Assembly (NCBI GenBank): GCA_020161365.1
Contig: JAIUNU010000009.1
Location: 62,001-126,000, forward strand
Direction: 5' to 3'
DNA length: 64,000 bases
Source: Pseudomonadota bacterium
GTDB lineage: Bacteria; Pseudomonadota; Alphaproteobacteria; Caulobacterales; Caulobacteraceae
The position numbers were made by a program, and so were the translations under genes. Below, piece after piece: positions 1 to 8,349 of the stretch. The notes beneath the pieces are model-generated. The model did not search any database and had not been told where the DNA came from. It saw only the letters and a program-made list of their open reading frames with translations. How positions within the stretch are numbered: the first letter of the stretch is position 1; every line of letters starts with the position of its first letter.

Positions 1-174
1 GCCCTGAAGACGCCTCCTCGCGCTCGACCTCGCCGCCCCCCTCTTCGCCCCTTGCCTTCGCCACCCGCAGGTCACTCCCGATCGCTGCTCAGCACGAGAG
101 CTGGCGCGCCGGGACTCTAGGGAGACTGCATCGTTCAGAACAAGAGAATTCCGCCTCCACAGGTCCTCGCTTGT

Positions 175-210
175 TTGACAGCGCGGCCAGGACCGTTATT
201 TGTCTGACTA
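175..210 (+). promoter_or_regulatory. Candidate promoter with GntR/FadR-type operator
   Basis: A TTGACA hexamer lies at 175-180. A weak -10 (ATTTGT or TTATTT) follows 16-17 bp later. TTGTCTGACTA at 200-210 fits the TnGTnnnACnA pattern of FadR-subfamily GntR operators and sits between the -10 and the ribosome binding site, where a repressor would act. The pattern match is seen in the sequence; its function and the identity of the regulator are inference. Confidence 0.35.
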
Positions 211-233
211 TTAGAACCAAGGGAGGCGAGCCG

Positions 234-1244
234 GTGGTGCTTCGATTCGCGCAGCTGAAGACGCCGCAAGGCGAGCGGCGGCTTGTCGCCATCGATGACG
301 CTCGCTTGGCGCGCCGAGTCGAGGTCGCCGATACGCTGTACGCGCTCGCGCAGGCGGCCATCGCGACCGGCGCGACCCTGTCAGACGCCGCCCAGGCCCG
401 GCCTCTGGGCGAGACTATCGACCTCGAGGTCGCTCTCGCGGAGGGTCGCGTGCTCGCGCCCATCGACCACCCCGACGCCGCGCACCTGCTGATGACCGGT
501 ACAGGCCTCACCCATCTTGGATCGGCGGAAAGCCGCGACCAGATGCACAAGGCCGCCCTCGCCCATCAGGCCGGCGCAGACGAGCCGCTGACCGACTCCC
601 GGCGAATGTTCCTGATGGGCGTGGCCGGCGGTAAGCCGCCTGCCGGCGAGGTCGGCGTGCAGCCCGAATGGTTCTACAAGGGCGACGGCTCCCAACTCGT
701 CGCCCCGGGCCAGGCGCTGATGTTCCCCGCATTCGCCGAGGACGGCGGCGAGGAGCCGGAGATCGCCGGCGTCTACCTGGTGGGTCCCGACGCAACGCCC
801 TATCGGCTAGGCTATTGCCTCGCGAACGAGTTCTCGGACCACGTCGTGGAACGGGGAAACTATCTTTGGCTGGCGCACTCCAAGCTCCGCAACGCCGCCC
901 TTGGCCCGGAACTGCTAACCGGGCCCCTACCGCAAGAGATACACGGCGTGAGCCGGATCATCCGCGATGGCAAGGTCGCCTGGGAAAAGCCCTTCCTGTC
1001 TGGCGAAGGCAACATGTCCCACGCCTTGGCGAACCTCGAACACCATCACTTCAAGTACGGCCAATTCCGGCGACCGGGAGATGTGCACGTCCACTTCTTT
1101 GGCGCGGCGACGCTTTCGTTCGCGTCGGGGTTCCAGACCCAGGAAGGCGATGTCTTCGAGATTGAGGCGCCGCCGTTCCACTATCCCGCGCGCAACCGAC
1201 TGGCGCACGCGCCATCGACCCCGACGACCATCAAGTCACTCTAG
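234..1244 (+). CDS. AraD1/GguC family protein (FAH fold)
   Basis: About 336 aa, cytoplasmic, no signal peptide. It resembles GguC/AraD1 proteins of the fumarylacetoacetate hydrolase superfamily throughout, including the HLGSAESRDQMH stretch in the middle third and the GEGNMSHALANLEHHHFKY region near the C-terminus. Members of this family have been linked to 2-keto-3-deoxy sugar acid (pentonate) breakdown. The reading frame is open from 171, but GTG at 234 is preferred because GGGAGG lies 7 bases upstream; GTG at 237 is also possible. The next gene is an aldose 1-epimerase on the same strand, which supports a role in sugar or sugar-acid catabolism. The exact substrate cannot be read from sequence. 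Confidence 0.8.
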   Translation: MVLRFAQLKTPQGERRLVAIDDARLARRVEVADTLYALAQAAIATGATLSDAAQARPLGETIDLEVALAEGRVLAPIDHPDAAHLLMTGTGLTHLGSAESRDQMHKAALAHQAGADEPLTDSRRMFLMGVAGGKPPAGEVGVQPEWFYKGDGSQLVAPGQALMFPAFAEDGGEEPEIAGVYLVGPDATPYRLGYCLANEFSDHVVERGNYLWLAHSKLRNAALGPELLTGPLPQEIHGVSRIIRDGKVAWEKPFLSGEGNMSHALANLEHHHFKYGQFRRPGDVHVHFFGAATLSFASGFQTQEGDVFEIEAPPFHYPARNRLAHAPSTPTTIKSL

Positions 1245-1284
1245 AGCGGCCAAGCCGCCGACAACGACATCAAGGGAGAGGACC

Positions 1285-2421
1285 ATGAGGCTGAAGACCC
1301 TAGCGCTCTGCGGCGCAGCGCTCCTGCTCGCCGGGACCGTCCAAGCGGCGGAGCTCTCGCGCAAGCCGTTCGGCAAGCTGCCTTCCGGAGAGAGCATCGA
1401 GGCCTTGACCCTGACCAACGGGAACGGCGTCAGCGCCACCGTCATCACCTATGGCGCCACCTTGCAGTCGTTGATCGCACCGGGCCGCGATGGCAAGACT
1501 GCCGACGTCGCACTCGGCTTCGCCGACGCCGCCGGCTACGCCAGCAACAACAGCTATTTCGGCGCCAGTGTCGGCCGGTTCGCGAACCGGATCGGTAAGG
1601 GCCGCTTCAGTCTGGACGGTAAGACATATCAATTGGCTCTGAACAACGACGGCGTCGCTGCGCTGCATGGCGGGGTCAAGGGGTTCGACAAGGTCGTCTG
1701 GAAAGTGCTGGAAGCCACGGCCGGCCCGGTGGCTTCCGTGACCTTTGGCTATGTCAGCCCCGATGGCGAAGAAGGCTATCCGGGCACGCTGACCGCCACA
1801 GCGACCTATGCCTTGGACGAGCAAAACCAGCTGACGATCACCTACGGCGCGACCACCGACAAGCCGACGATCGTCAACCTGACGAACCACGCCCTGTTCA
1901 ACATGGCTGGCGAAGGCTCGTCCGAGGGCGCCCTGGGAAATGTGCTGACCATCCCGGCTGACGGCTACACTCCCGTCGACGCCGAACTGATCCCAACGGG
2001 TGCGGTGACGCCGGTGGCCGGAACTGCCTTCGACTTCCGAAAGCCCATGGCTGTGGGCGATCGCATCCGGGACGCCAGAGACCCTCAGCTGGTGATCGGA
2101 CGCGGCTACGATCACAATTATGTCCTGAACGGCCCATCGGGCGCGGCGCTGCGGCTCGCCGCCCGTCTTTCAGATCCGAAGAGCGGCCGGACGTTGGAAA
2201 TCCTGTCCACCGCGCCTGGGCTGCAATTCTATGCCGGTAACTTCATGAATGGGCTGATGATCGGCAAGAGCGGCAAGATGTATCGCCAGGGCGACGGCAT
2301 CGCCCTTGAGCCGCAGCATTTCCCCGACGCGCCCAACAAGCCTCAGTTCGCCTCAACGCGGCTCGACCCCGGCCATACCTACAAGAACACGATGGTGTTC
2401 CGACTGAGCGTGGCCCGCTAA
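1285..2421 (+). CDS. Aldose 1-epimerase (mutarotase), exported
   Basis: About 378 aa with a clear Sec signal peptide (residues 1-23, ending in VQA). It interconverts alpha and beta anomers of aldoses, here probably in the periplasm. Family features are VGRFANRIGKGRF, the LHGG motif, NLTNHALFN with its catalytic-region histidine, YDHNYVL and the LEPQHFPDAPN motif with the catalytic Glu. The frame is open far upstream, but ATG 1285 has GGGAGAGG just before it and begins the signal peptide. It lies 40 bp after the AraD1-family gene, so the two are probably cotranscribed. Length fits exported GalM-type enzymes. Confidence 0.92.
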   Translation: MRLKTLALCGAALLLAGTVQAAELSRKPFGKLPSGESIEALTLTNGNGVSATVITYGATLQSLIAPGRDGKTADVALGFADAAGYASNNSYFGASVGRFANRIGKGRFSLDGKTYQLALNNDGVAALHGGVKGFDKVVWKVLEATAGPVASVTFGYVSPDGEEGYPGTLTATATYALDEQNQLTITYGATTDKPTIVNLTNHALFNMAGEGSSEGALGNVLTIPADGYTPVDAELIPTGAVTPVAGTAFDFRKPMAVGDRIRDARDPQLVIGRGYDHNYVLNGPSGAALRLAARLSDPKSGRTLEILSTAPGLQFYAGNFMNGLMIGKSGKMYRQGDGIALEPQHFPDAPNKPQFASTRLDPGHTYKNTMVFRLSVAR

Positions 2422-2837
2422 CGCGGCGCCGACCAGGTTCGCGGCTCGTTCAGAGCTTGATCGATCATCCGAGAAGCCGCTTCGCAGCGACTCTCGGCGA
2501 TGCGGGGAGCACTGGCCGTCGGGATCTGGAGGAGTGTCTCGTGCGCGTGAGCGCGCCGCATTTCCACTAAGCGTTCCTCGATCGCGGCCATCTGGAGGCG
2601 GACGCTGTCGCTCTGAAGCGCCAGACGGTGTTCAAGCTCTTCAATTGTCGCCTGGCTGGCGCAGAGCGCTCGCCGGGCTTCGTCGCGTTCCGCTGTCACG
2701 ATTTCCAGGGCAAGGCGCATGTCCGAGGTGCGCGTACCGGCGTTGGACATTTTCACACCAGCGATGACGCCGCCCGCGACAGACAACAGCCAGAGAGTCT
2801 TCAGAAGAAAGGGCGTAGCGCCTGCGTCCCACAGCAT
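2418..2837 (-). CDS. Hypothetical protein, one TM segment plus coiled coil
   Basis: About 139 aa. A single hydrophobic segment lies near the N-terminus (about residues 8-30). A long charged, Glu/Arg-rich region likely to form a coiled coil follows (about 45-110). No family recognised. Start ATG 2837 is preferred over ATG 2843 because AGGGG sits 8 bases before 2837 but only 2 bases before 2843. The 3' end overlaps the end of the convergent aldose epimerase by 4 bases. It lies 21 bp downstream of a 72-codon gene and is probably cotranscribed with it. Confidence 0.5.
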   Translation of the reverse strand: MLWDAGATPFLLKTLWLLSVAGGVIAGVKMSNAGTRTSDMRLALEIVTAERDEARRALCASQATIEELEHRLALQSDSVRLQMAAIEERLVEMRRAHAHETLLQIPTASAPRIAESRCEAASRMIDQALNEPRTWSAPR

Positions 2838-2858
2838 CTGCATAACCCCTGATCGATA

Positions 2859-3077
2859 CTACAGGGCGCCGCGCCCAAACTGGGCTCGGCGGATCGAGGC
2901 GTCTGCGTGCTGCATGACGTCATCGACTACAGCCGAAAGCATGTCGCCTGTCAGGCCATGTTCCCGCGCCCAGACCGAAAGCGCGTGGCGCAGAAAAGTC
3001 GCTGCAACCGCAGGGGCGGCTTCACCGTCCAGGGGCGCGAAGGTCGACGGTTCGATCGAGGCTTGGTCCAGACTCAC
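2859..3077 (-). CDS. Small hypothetical protein (72 aa)
   Basis: A 72-residue soluble protein starting at GTG 3077, with AAAGGA about 9 bases upstream. It has no signal peptide and no family I recognise. The middle looks helical and contains a WAREHG stretch. It is the first gene of a possible two-gene unit with the TM/coiled-coil gene at 2418-2837. The 263 bp upstream (3078-3340) hold no other gene or clear element that I can see. Confidence 0.4.
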   Translation of the reverse strand: MSLDQASIEPSTFAPLDGEAAPAVAATFLRHALSVWAREHGLTGDMLSAVVDDVMQHADASIRRAQFGRGAL

Positions 3078-3340
3078 GGCGCGGGTCCTTTCAACGAGCC
3101 GGGACGCTTACGCCCCGTGCTGATCTCGAAAAGGCGAACCCGACCGGCGGGTGGCCGGGTCCGCAGTCGGTTCACGCGACCAGCGCCAAGCTCTGACAAC
3201 AGACCGAACACACCTTTGGGGCGGCGCCATCAGACCGTCGCGACCAAGCCAGACGTGGCCGACGGCAAACACTGGCTCAAGACCGCAGGCCAAGATGTGC
3301 GGATTTGCACAAGGCATGTAGGGAAGGCTGGCGAAGGCGC

Positions 3341-5089
3341 CTAAATCGCGCGGGTCAGGCTGAAGATCGGCGTCGCGGGGAATCCCTTGCGCCCTTGGGT
3401 CCGGCCGACATAGCCACAGCTGACCTTGTCGGCATGAAACGTCGCGAGCGCCCCGGCCAAGGCCTCGCTCACACAGACCGAGCCCGGCGCGGCGTCCGGT
3501 TCGATACGTGCGGCGACCACCACGTGAGCACCGAGAACGGCCAGCGATTTGGTCATGGGATTAGTGCGCAGGTGAACCGGGCCGTAGTGGCCGCCAATAC
3601 GAAGGCCAAGACCGCGCGGCAGCCCCAGGCTGCGCATGTCAAGCGCCTGGTGCGTCTCGAGAAGCGCAAGAGCGGCGACCGCTGCGTCGACAGGCTCGTC
3701 GAACACAAGAAACAGACCGTCGCCCCAAGTCTCAAGGTGCACCGGCGGCGCGGCGAGACCTTCGATCGTCGTGGCTAGGCGCCCCATGACCGCATCGACG
3801 AAGACCGGAATCTGATCATCGCGGAGCGCCCCAAAACCCTGAATATCGGCGAAGAGCATGGCCTTCATCACCCGGCGGGGGCCGACGCCCTCCTCGGTCC
3901 GCCTCGCGATCGGCGGTGGGCGGTCAACCCGCAGAGCGACCCGCCGACGCCCGCTTCGCCCCCAATAGCTGAGGTCGGCGTGGACGCCTGCGGGACCTGC
4001 CCCAACATGCCCGTCCCAGACGGCCAACTGGATGGCTTCCGTCGCCAAGGTCTGGGCCCGCAAGACCGCGCAGCCCATGGCGAACTGGCTAGAGTAAGCG
4101 AAGACCTGCTCATCGCCGAGATAGGGGTCCGTGGACGCGAAGCGGAGGCTGGTCGCCTGCGCCAGGCAGCGCTCGAACCGCCGCACCCAAGTCTCCCCGA
4201 AAGGCGCCACGGAGACGGCTACGAACGACTGACGCTCGACGGGCAGGACCACGTGGAGCTCGGCGCCCGCGTCCAAAAGGGCTTCGGCGAAGATGATGTC
4301 AGCGCCCGCCGCCAAGCCACCATAGCCAAAGCCGACCCTCTGGGCCGACACGAGCTCATCGACCCGCTTGCGGAGCGCCCAACCGGACAGGGCGGAGTCA
4401 CCGGACATGTCCAGAATGTGACCGGTGAAGTGCGCGCAGACGGGCGGCCGGAACGGCGATAGCCAAGACGGGTCTGAGCCCGTCTCGCGGCACAGCATCT
4501 CCAGCTGCCGCAACGTCGCGGCATGGGCGGCATAGGCTTTGGGCGCCAACGCCACCGCGCGGCTCAGCGTTCGACAAGCCGCATCGAGATCGCCCACGAG
4601 AAAGAAGGCCTCCGCTCGACTGGCCGCGTCATAGTACGCGGCCTCGCCCACCAAATCTTGAGCCGGCGGTATCGCCAGAGCCGCCTTCGCCAAGCTGGCG
4701 GCGGTCTCGGCGTCTCCCGAGACACGCGTCATCGTTGCGGCGTTGACAGCTCCATAGATCCCGCCAAACCGTCGGTGCAGCTTGGTATACTGCCGGATGG
4801 ACGCCCTAGCGAAGGCCAGGCGCCGCGCCCCGCGCGCCCGCAGCGCCACATCCTTCAGCAATCGCGCGCCCAGCGCGACGGCGTCATGCTCGTCCAAGCG
4901 GTCCAGGCCCAGACGCACATACTCCGACCTAGCGAAGTCAAGGGCCCCTGCTCGCGCAAGGCAGAGCGCGGCGGCGTAGGCCGCCGCGCCGCTGTCTTCA
5001 CCCGCCACCACGGCGGCATGGGCGATGTCATAGGCCGCTAGGATTTCTCCCCGCCCGATCAGCGCCGCGACGCGCGCCCGGTCGAACAT
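3341..5089 (-). CDS. TPR / SLOG-like / class III nucleotidyl cyclase-like protein
   Basis: About 582 aa from ATG 5089. TTG 5128, overlapping the preceding gene, would add 13 residues. Three parts are visible. Residues about 1-205 are Ala-rich helical repeats like TPR/TRAF-binding domains. Residues about 215-365 are a Rossmann-like segment with GYGGLAAGADIIFAEALL followed by ELHVVLP, which I read as SLOG/LOG-like. Residues about 405-550 are a class III cyclase homology domain. In the cyclase part the two metal aspartates are present (FADIQGF, D415; WGDG, D457) and so is the transition-state Arg (R528). The transition-state Asn position is Val (V524), the base-selecting Lys position is Glu (E453), and the second selecting position is Ala (A517). 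Activity and nucleotide choice are therefore uncertain. Third gene of a tight unit with a TIR protein. Confidence 0.7.
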   Translation of the reverse strand: MFDRARVAALIGRGEILAAYDIAHAAVVAGEDSGAAAYAAALCLARAGALDFARSEYVRLGLDRLDEHDAVALGARLLKDVALRARGARRLAFARASIRQYTKLHRRFGGIYGAVNAATMTRVSGDAETAASLAKAALAIPPAQDLVGEAAYYDAASRAEAFFLVGDLDAACRTLSRAVALAPKAYAAHAATLRQLEMLCRETGSDPSWLSPFRPPVCAHFTGHILDMSGDSALSGWALRKRVDELVSAQRVGFGYGGLAAGADIIFAEALLDAGAELHVVLPVERQSFVAVSVAPFGETWVRRFERCLAQATSLRFASTDPYLGDEQVFAYSSQFAMGCAVLRAQTLATEAIQLAVWDGHVGAGPAGVHADLSYWGRSGRRRVALRVDRPPPIARRTEEGVGPRRVMKAMLFADIQGFGALRDDQIPVFVDAVMGRLATTIEGLAAPPVHLETWGDGLFLVFDEPVDAAVAALALLETHQALDMRSLGLPRGLGLRIGGHYGPVHLRTNPMTKSLAVLGAHVVVAARIEPDAAPGSVCVSEALAGALATFHADKVSCGYVGRTQGRKGFPATPIFSLTRAI

Positions 5090-5099
5090 CGCGCCAGGG

Positions 5100-5507
5100 T
5101 CAGGGGACGTGGCCGGCTCCGTTTTCAATGTCCGGATCCAGACAAATCCTTTGCCCTCGGGAGTCCAACATCAGCAGGCTATAGGTGTATTCACCCATCC
5201 GCTGATCCTCGTAGATGATCTTAAAGCGCGACCGGTGCGCCAGATCTCCGCCATCGATAGAGTAAGGCATCCAGACATAGCTGGAGAAATTGACGCCAAA
5301 GTCGCGCTGGATTTCGATGGGTCGCCGTTGGAAGGACCAACCAGCGTTGATCAGTTGATCGCTCAGCGTGAACACCAGTTCGCACCGCTCGCTGAGGTCC
5401 AGAAGCAGCCGCTTTGGTCGCAGCGGATCGATGAAGTTCATGAAGCTGTAGCGCTCGTCCAATCCGAGGACGATTTCGACAACTTTTCCGGGTGATGGCT
5501 CTGTCAC
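5100..5507 (-). CDS. Hypothetical protein between TIR and cyclase-like genes
   Basis: About 135 aa, starting at GTG 5507, which overlaps the TIR gene's stop by 4 bases (GTGA). Soluble, no signal peptide or TM segment, rich in aromatic and charged residues and probably mostly beta strand (for example SSYVWMPYSIDGGD and GEYTYSLLMLD). No family recognised. Translational coupling with the upstream TIR gene and close linkage to the downstream cyclase-like gene suggest one functional unit, perhaps as an adaptor or partner; that is inference. Confidence 0.65.
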   Translation of the reverse strand: MTEPSPGKVVEIVLGLDERYSFMNFIDPLRPKRLLLDLSERCELVFTLSDQLINAGWSFQRRPIEIQRDFGVNFSSYVWMPYSIDGGDLAHRSRFKIIYEDQRMGEYTYSLLMLDSRGQRICLDPDIENGAGHVP

Positions 5508-7567
5508 TTCGAGGCCTCCTGCCTAGCGACTCCACCTGCAGGAGAGTCCGCCCAAAACGCAACAAATCCTGGATTTGCGTAGCCTTGCCTGCTCAGAGTC
5601 CGTGCGATCGACAGCGCTTCGCTCTTTCTCCCGACCGCTAGGTAGGCTCTGGCCAAAGTGTCGAGACTGCCCGGCGTCAGCGATCCAACGCGGGGCGAAA
5701 ACGTTACGATCGTGGCCGAGGGTTCTCCGGCGGCCAGTTGGGCGAAACCCAGAAGATCCGAGCGATCCATCGCCGTATCGCGGCTGGCGGGCCTCGACTC
5801 CAAGCTTCGCAATAGGGCTTTGGCCAATTCCCTCGCCTTAGCGTCGTCGCCGGCGCGCAGAGCCAGAACGATGGCCTGACGCTCCAGACGCCCTTCGAGG
5901 TCGGCGCGCCAGATCTTGCCCTGATCCGCGCCCCGCAACCTTGCAAGACTTCTGGCGGCGGCGCTGCGCATCGCTTCAGCTTTCGCGCCCTGTTCCGACC
6001 ACGTCGCGAAGTCCACGGTGTCCATTTCCCCGATCACCAGATACTCGCGCCAACGCGCGTTGCTCGGATCCAACGCCGCAAGCTCGCGCAGGCGCCGCAT
6101 GCTGCGGGCCGACCGTTCATGGGCTTGCTCCAGACGCCCCACGTTGAACTCCAACCGGGCAAGACCGAGCTGAATTCCCATGCTTTTAGCCACCAGGCGC
6201 TTGTCGGATGGAAAGGCCGCGACGCCTTGGTCGAGCAAGCGCGCGGCGGCTTCTCGCTCGGTCAGGGCGTCTAGCGGTCTGGCCGTCGCTTGCAGGGCGT
6301 CAGCGAGCCAGGCATGGGTATTGGCAGTGTCCGTCAGCCGCTTCTTGTCGTTGGGAGCCCGTACGCGCTCGGCTTCGAAGATCACGAAGGCAGAGCGAAA
6401 AGCCGCGAGCGCTTCCTCGGCGCGTCCTTCCTCGAACAGGAGGGTGCCGAGATTGTTCTTGGCGTAGGCCACCTCGATCCGCCAGTCGGTCCGATTGGGG
6501 TCGATGGCCACAAGCCGCTTGGCCAGCGCCTCGTAGCGCTTGAATCCGCGCTCGGCCTTAACGGCCTCGCCGCGTCTCCATTCCATGTAGGCGAGCCAGA
6601 AGACGTTCTGCGCCTCGTCGAAGACGCGCTCGCCGTCATTGGGCGACCGCTCCACGAGCGTATGGGTCGTCGCGGCGGCTTGGGCGAAGGCGTCCTGCGC
6701 GCCGGCCAAATCCCCCCTCTGCTCGCGGATCGTCCCGAGCAGGGTCTGAGCCTTGGCGCGCTGAGCTAGGGCCTTGTCATCCAGGCGGTCGCTGTCGGCC
6801 TTGGCGTAGTAGGCCAGCACCTTGGCGCTGACCCCGTCCAGCACGTCCAGGCGGCCGACCGGTTCAAGTTGTTCGCGCAGATCGCCCAGCATGTAAGCGA
6901 CCAGCGCTTCGGTCTCATCGCGCTGTTCGCGGGCGATCTGACGCGACTTCAAGGTCGCGACGGTCATCGCGCCCATGCCGGCGGAGACAACCAGCGCCGC
7001 TGCACTGACCGCCGTCATCACCCGAAGCCGTCGACGGGCGTCGCGCTGAACCAGTTGATCCAGGCTCACGCCGAGAAGACTGGCAGCGATCTTGAGCTTC
7101 GCGAGCCTGCGTCCATCTGCGTCCTGGCGCAGGTCCACCGCGAGAGGCTCGACGCCTTCAGGAAGCGCCGCGCGCAAGGTCGGCGGCAGCATTTCGGAAA
7201 GCGACATCCGCTCCGGCGCCTCGGGCGCGATGACGCTGATGACGCGGGCGGCCCCGCGTTGAGCGAGAAAGTGCGCGACTTCCCTGTCGACCCAAAGCGA
7301 GGCGGATGCGTGCGGCGAGCACAGAATGATCAGAGCGTCCGAGCAGTCCAAGGCGCCACGAATCGCCTCGCTGAGATCAGGAGTCGCCGAGAGCTCGTCG
7401 CGATCGCGGAAAATAGGCTTCAGGGCGCCGGCCAGGACACCGCCGTCCGCACCGCGTAGCCCGCGCGGCGGGCCATAACTCTCCAGCGCGCGGTGAAGCC
7501 ACTCGGCCGCTTTGCGGTCCTGATGACTATAGCTGATAAAGGCCTTGTACCGTTGCGGACTAGCCAT
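5504..7567 (-). CDS. TIR domain protein with TM helix and TPR-rich C-terminus
   Basis: 687 aa. Residues 1 to about 150 are a TIR-like domain. It begins YKAFISYSHQDRKAAEWLHRALE and carries PIFRDRDEL and SxSLWVDREVAHF; E96 in WVDRE is placed like the catalytic Glu of NAD-consuming TIR domains. One TM helix follows at about 182-206. The remaining roughly 450 residues are helical TPR-type repeats, predicted on the other side of the membrane or in the cytoplasm depending on topology. First gene of a three-gene unit: the 135-aa gene overlaps its stop and the cyclase-like gene follows. GGGGGG precedes the ATG. The promoter must lie within the 35 bp separating it from the divergent CRP-family gene, or inside that gene. 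TIR/TPR proteins serve in signalling or immunity; this one's role is unknown. Confidence 0.8.
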   Translation of the reverse strand: MASPQRYKAFISYSHQDRKAAEWLHRALESYGPPRGLRGADGGVLAGALKPIFRDRDELSATPDLSEAIRGALDCSDALIILCSPHASASLWVDREVAHFLAQRGAARVISVIAPEAPERMSLSEMLPPTLRAALPEGVEPLAVDLRQDADGRRLAKLKIAASLLGVSLDQLVQRDARRRLRVMTAVSAAALVVSAGMGAMTVATLKSRQIAREQRDETEALVAYMLGDLREQLEPVGRLDVLDGVSAKVLAYYAKADSDRLDDKALAQRAKAQTLLGTIREQRGDLAGAQDAFAQAAATTHTLVERSPNDGERVFDEAQNVFWLAYMEWRRGEAVKAERGFKRYEALAKRLVAIDPNRTDWRIEVAYAKNNLGTLLFEEGRAEEALAAFRSAFVIFEAERVRAPNDKKRLTDTANTHAWLADALQATARPLDALTEREAAARLLDQGVAAFPSDKRLVAKSMGIQLGLARLEFNVGRLEQAHERSARSMRRLRELAALDPSNARWREYLVIGEMDTVDFATWSEQGAKAEAMRSAAARSLARLRGADQGKIWRADLEGRLERQAIVLALRAGDDAKARELAKALLRSLESRPASRDTAMDRSDLLGFAQLAAGEPSATIVTFSPRVGSLTPGSLDTLARAYLAVGRKSEALSIARTLSRQGYANPGFVAFWADSPAGGVARQEASK

Positions 7568-7602
7568 TGAACGCCCCCCGATCGACAGCGTGAGCGTACC
7601 AG

Positions 7603-8349
7603 ATGACCGTGATTCCCCCGTCCGCTAAGCGTGTCGCGCCTGCTGCGCTCAACACAAAAGCGACCGAGGATTATCGGAGCAACCGGTTGTTCCGGCACAT
7701 GGCCGCCGGCGAGGTGGATGGCATGGCGCAGCGCCTTGAGCATCTGCGCTATGGCAAGGGACAGATGATCGTGCAGCGGCACGATCAGGATCAGGGAATC
7801 TATTTGCTGCTCGAAGGAGTGCTCCTGGCTAACCAGTACGCCCGGTCGGGGCGCGAGGTCGGCTATCGAAGGCTGAACCCCGGAGCTTACTTCGGCGAGA
7901 TCGCCGCCATCGACGGTCTTCCTCGTTCGGTGAACATTGTCGCGCTCGAAGACGCTCGCATAGCCCGCCTCCCCCAGCGACTCGTCCACGAACTGATCGA
8001 CAGTTCGCCTCGCTTCATGCGCGCCTTGCTGGAAGATATGGCCGCGCTGACGCGATCGCTGACGGATCGCCTGTTTGAGCTGACAGCAGTCTCGGTGGCC
8101 TGCCGCGTCGATATCGAACTGCTGAGAATGGGGTCAGCAGCGGGCACGGACGGGAAATCGGCGATCATCAACCCCTGCCCGACCCACGCCGAGTTGGCGG
8201 TAATGCTTGGCAGCCAGCGAGAACCGGTGACCCGGGAATTGAACCGCCTCGCCAGCCTCGACATCGTCCGACAAACCGGTCGCTCCCTGCATATCCTCGA
8301 CATGGAAGCCTTGGCCAATGAGGTCGAGCAAATTGTCGGCGAGCCTTAG
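7603..8349 (+). CDS. CRP/FNR family regulator with intact cyclic-nucleotide cassette
   Basis: 248 aa. The N-terminal cNMP-binding fold has a canonical phosphate-binding cassette (FGEIAAIDGLPRS, with G98, E99, R108, S109). The C-terminal winged helix includes PTHAELAVMLGSQREPVTRELNRL. No N-terminal Cys cluster, so it is not an FNR-type oxygen sensor. It is divergent from the TIR/cyclase-like unit, with only 35 bp between the two start codons. That makes it a likely regulator of that unit, and the intact cassette suggests it could read a cyclic nucleotide. Its stop overlaps the stop of the convergent hemN gene by 4 bases. Confidence 0.88.
   Translation: MTVIPPSAKRVAPAALNTKATEDYRSNRLFRHMAAGEVDGMAQRLEHLRYGKGQMIVQRHDQDQGIYLLLEGVLLANQYARSGREVGYRRLNPGAYFGEIAAIDGLPRSVNIVALEDARIARLPQRLVHELIDSSPRFMRALLEDMAALTRSLTDRLFELTAVSVACRVDIELLRMGSAAGTDGKSAIINPCPTHAELAVMLGSQREPVTRELNRLASLDIVRQTGRSLHILDMEALANEVEQIVGEP

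Noticed and set aside
89..550. Long minus-strand open frame over the AraD1-family gene
   Set aside because: Shadow of a real gene in high-GC DNA; Arg/Ser/Ala-rich with no domain, and the opposite frame has clear family motifs.
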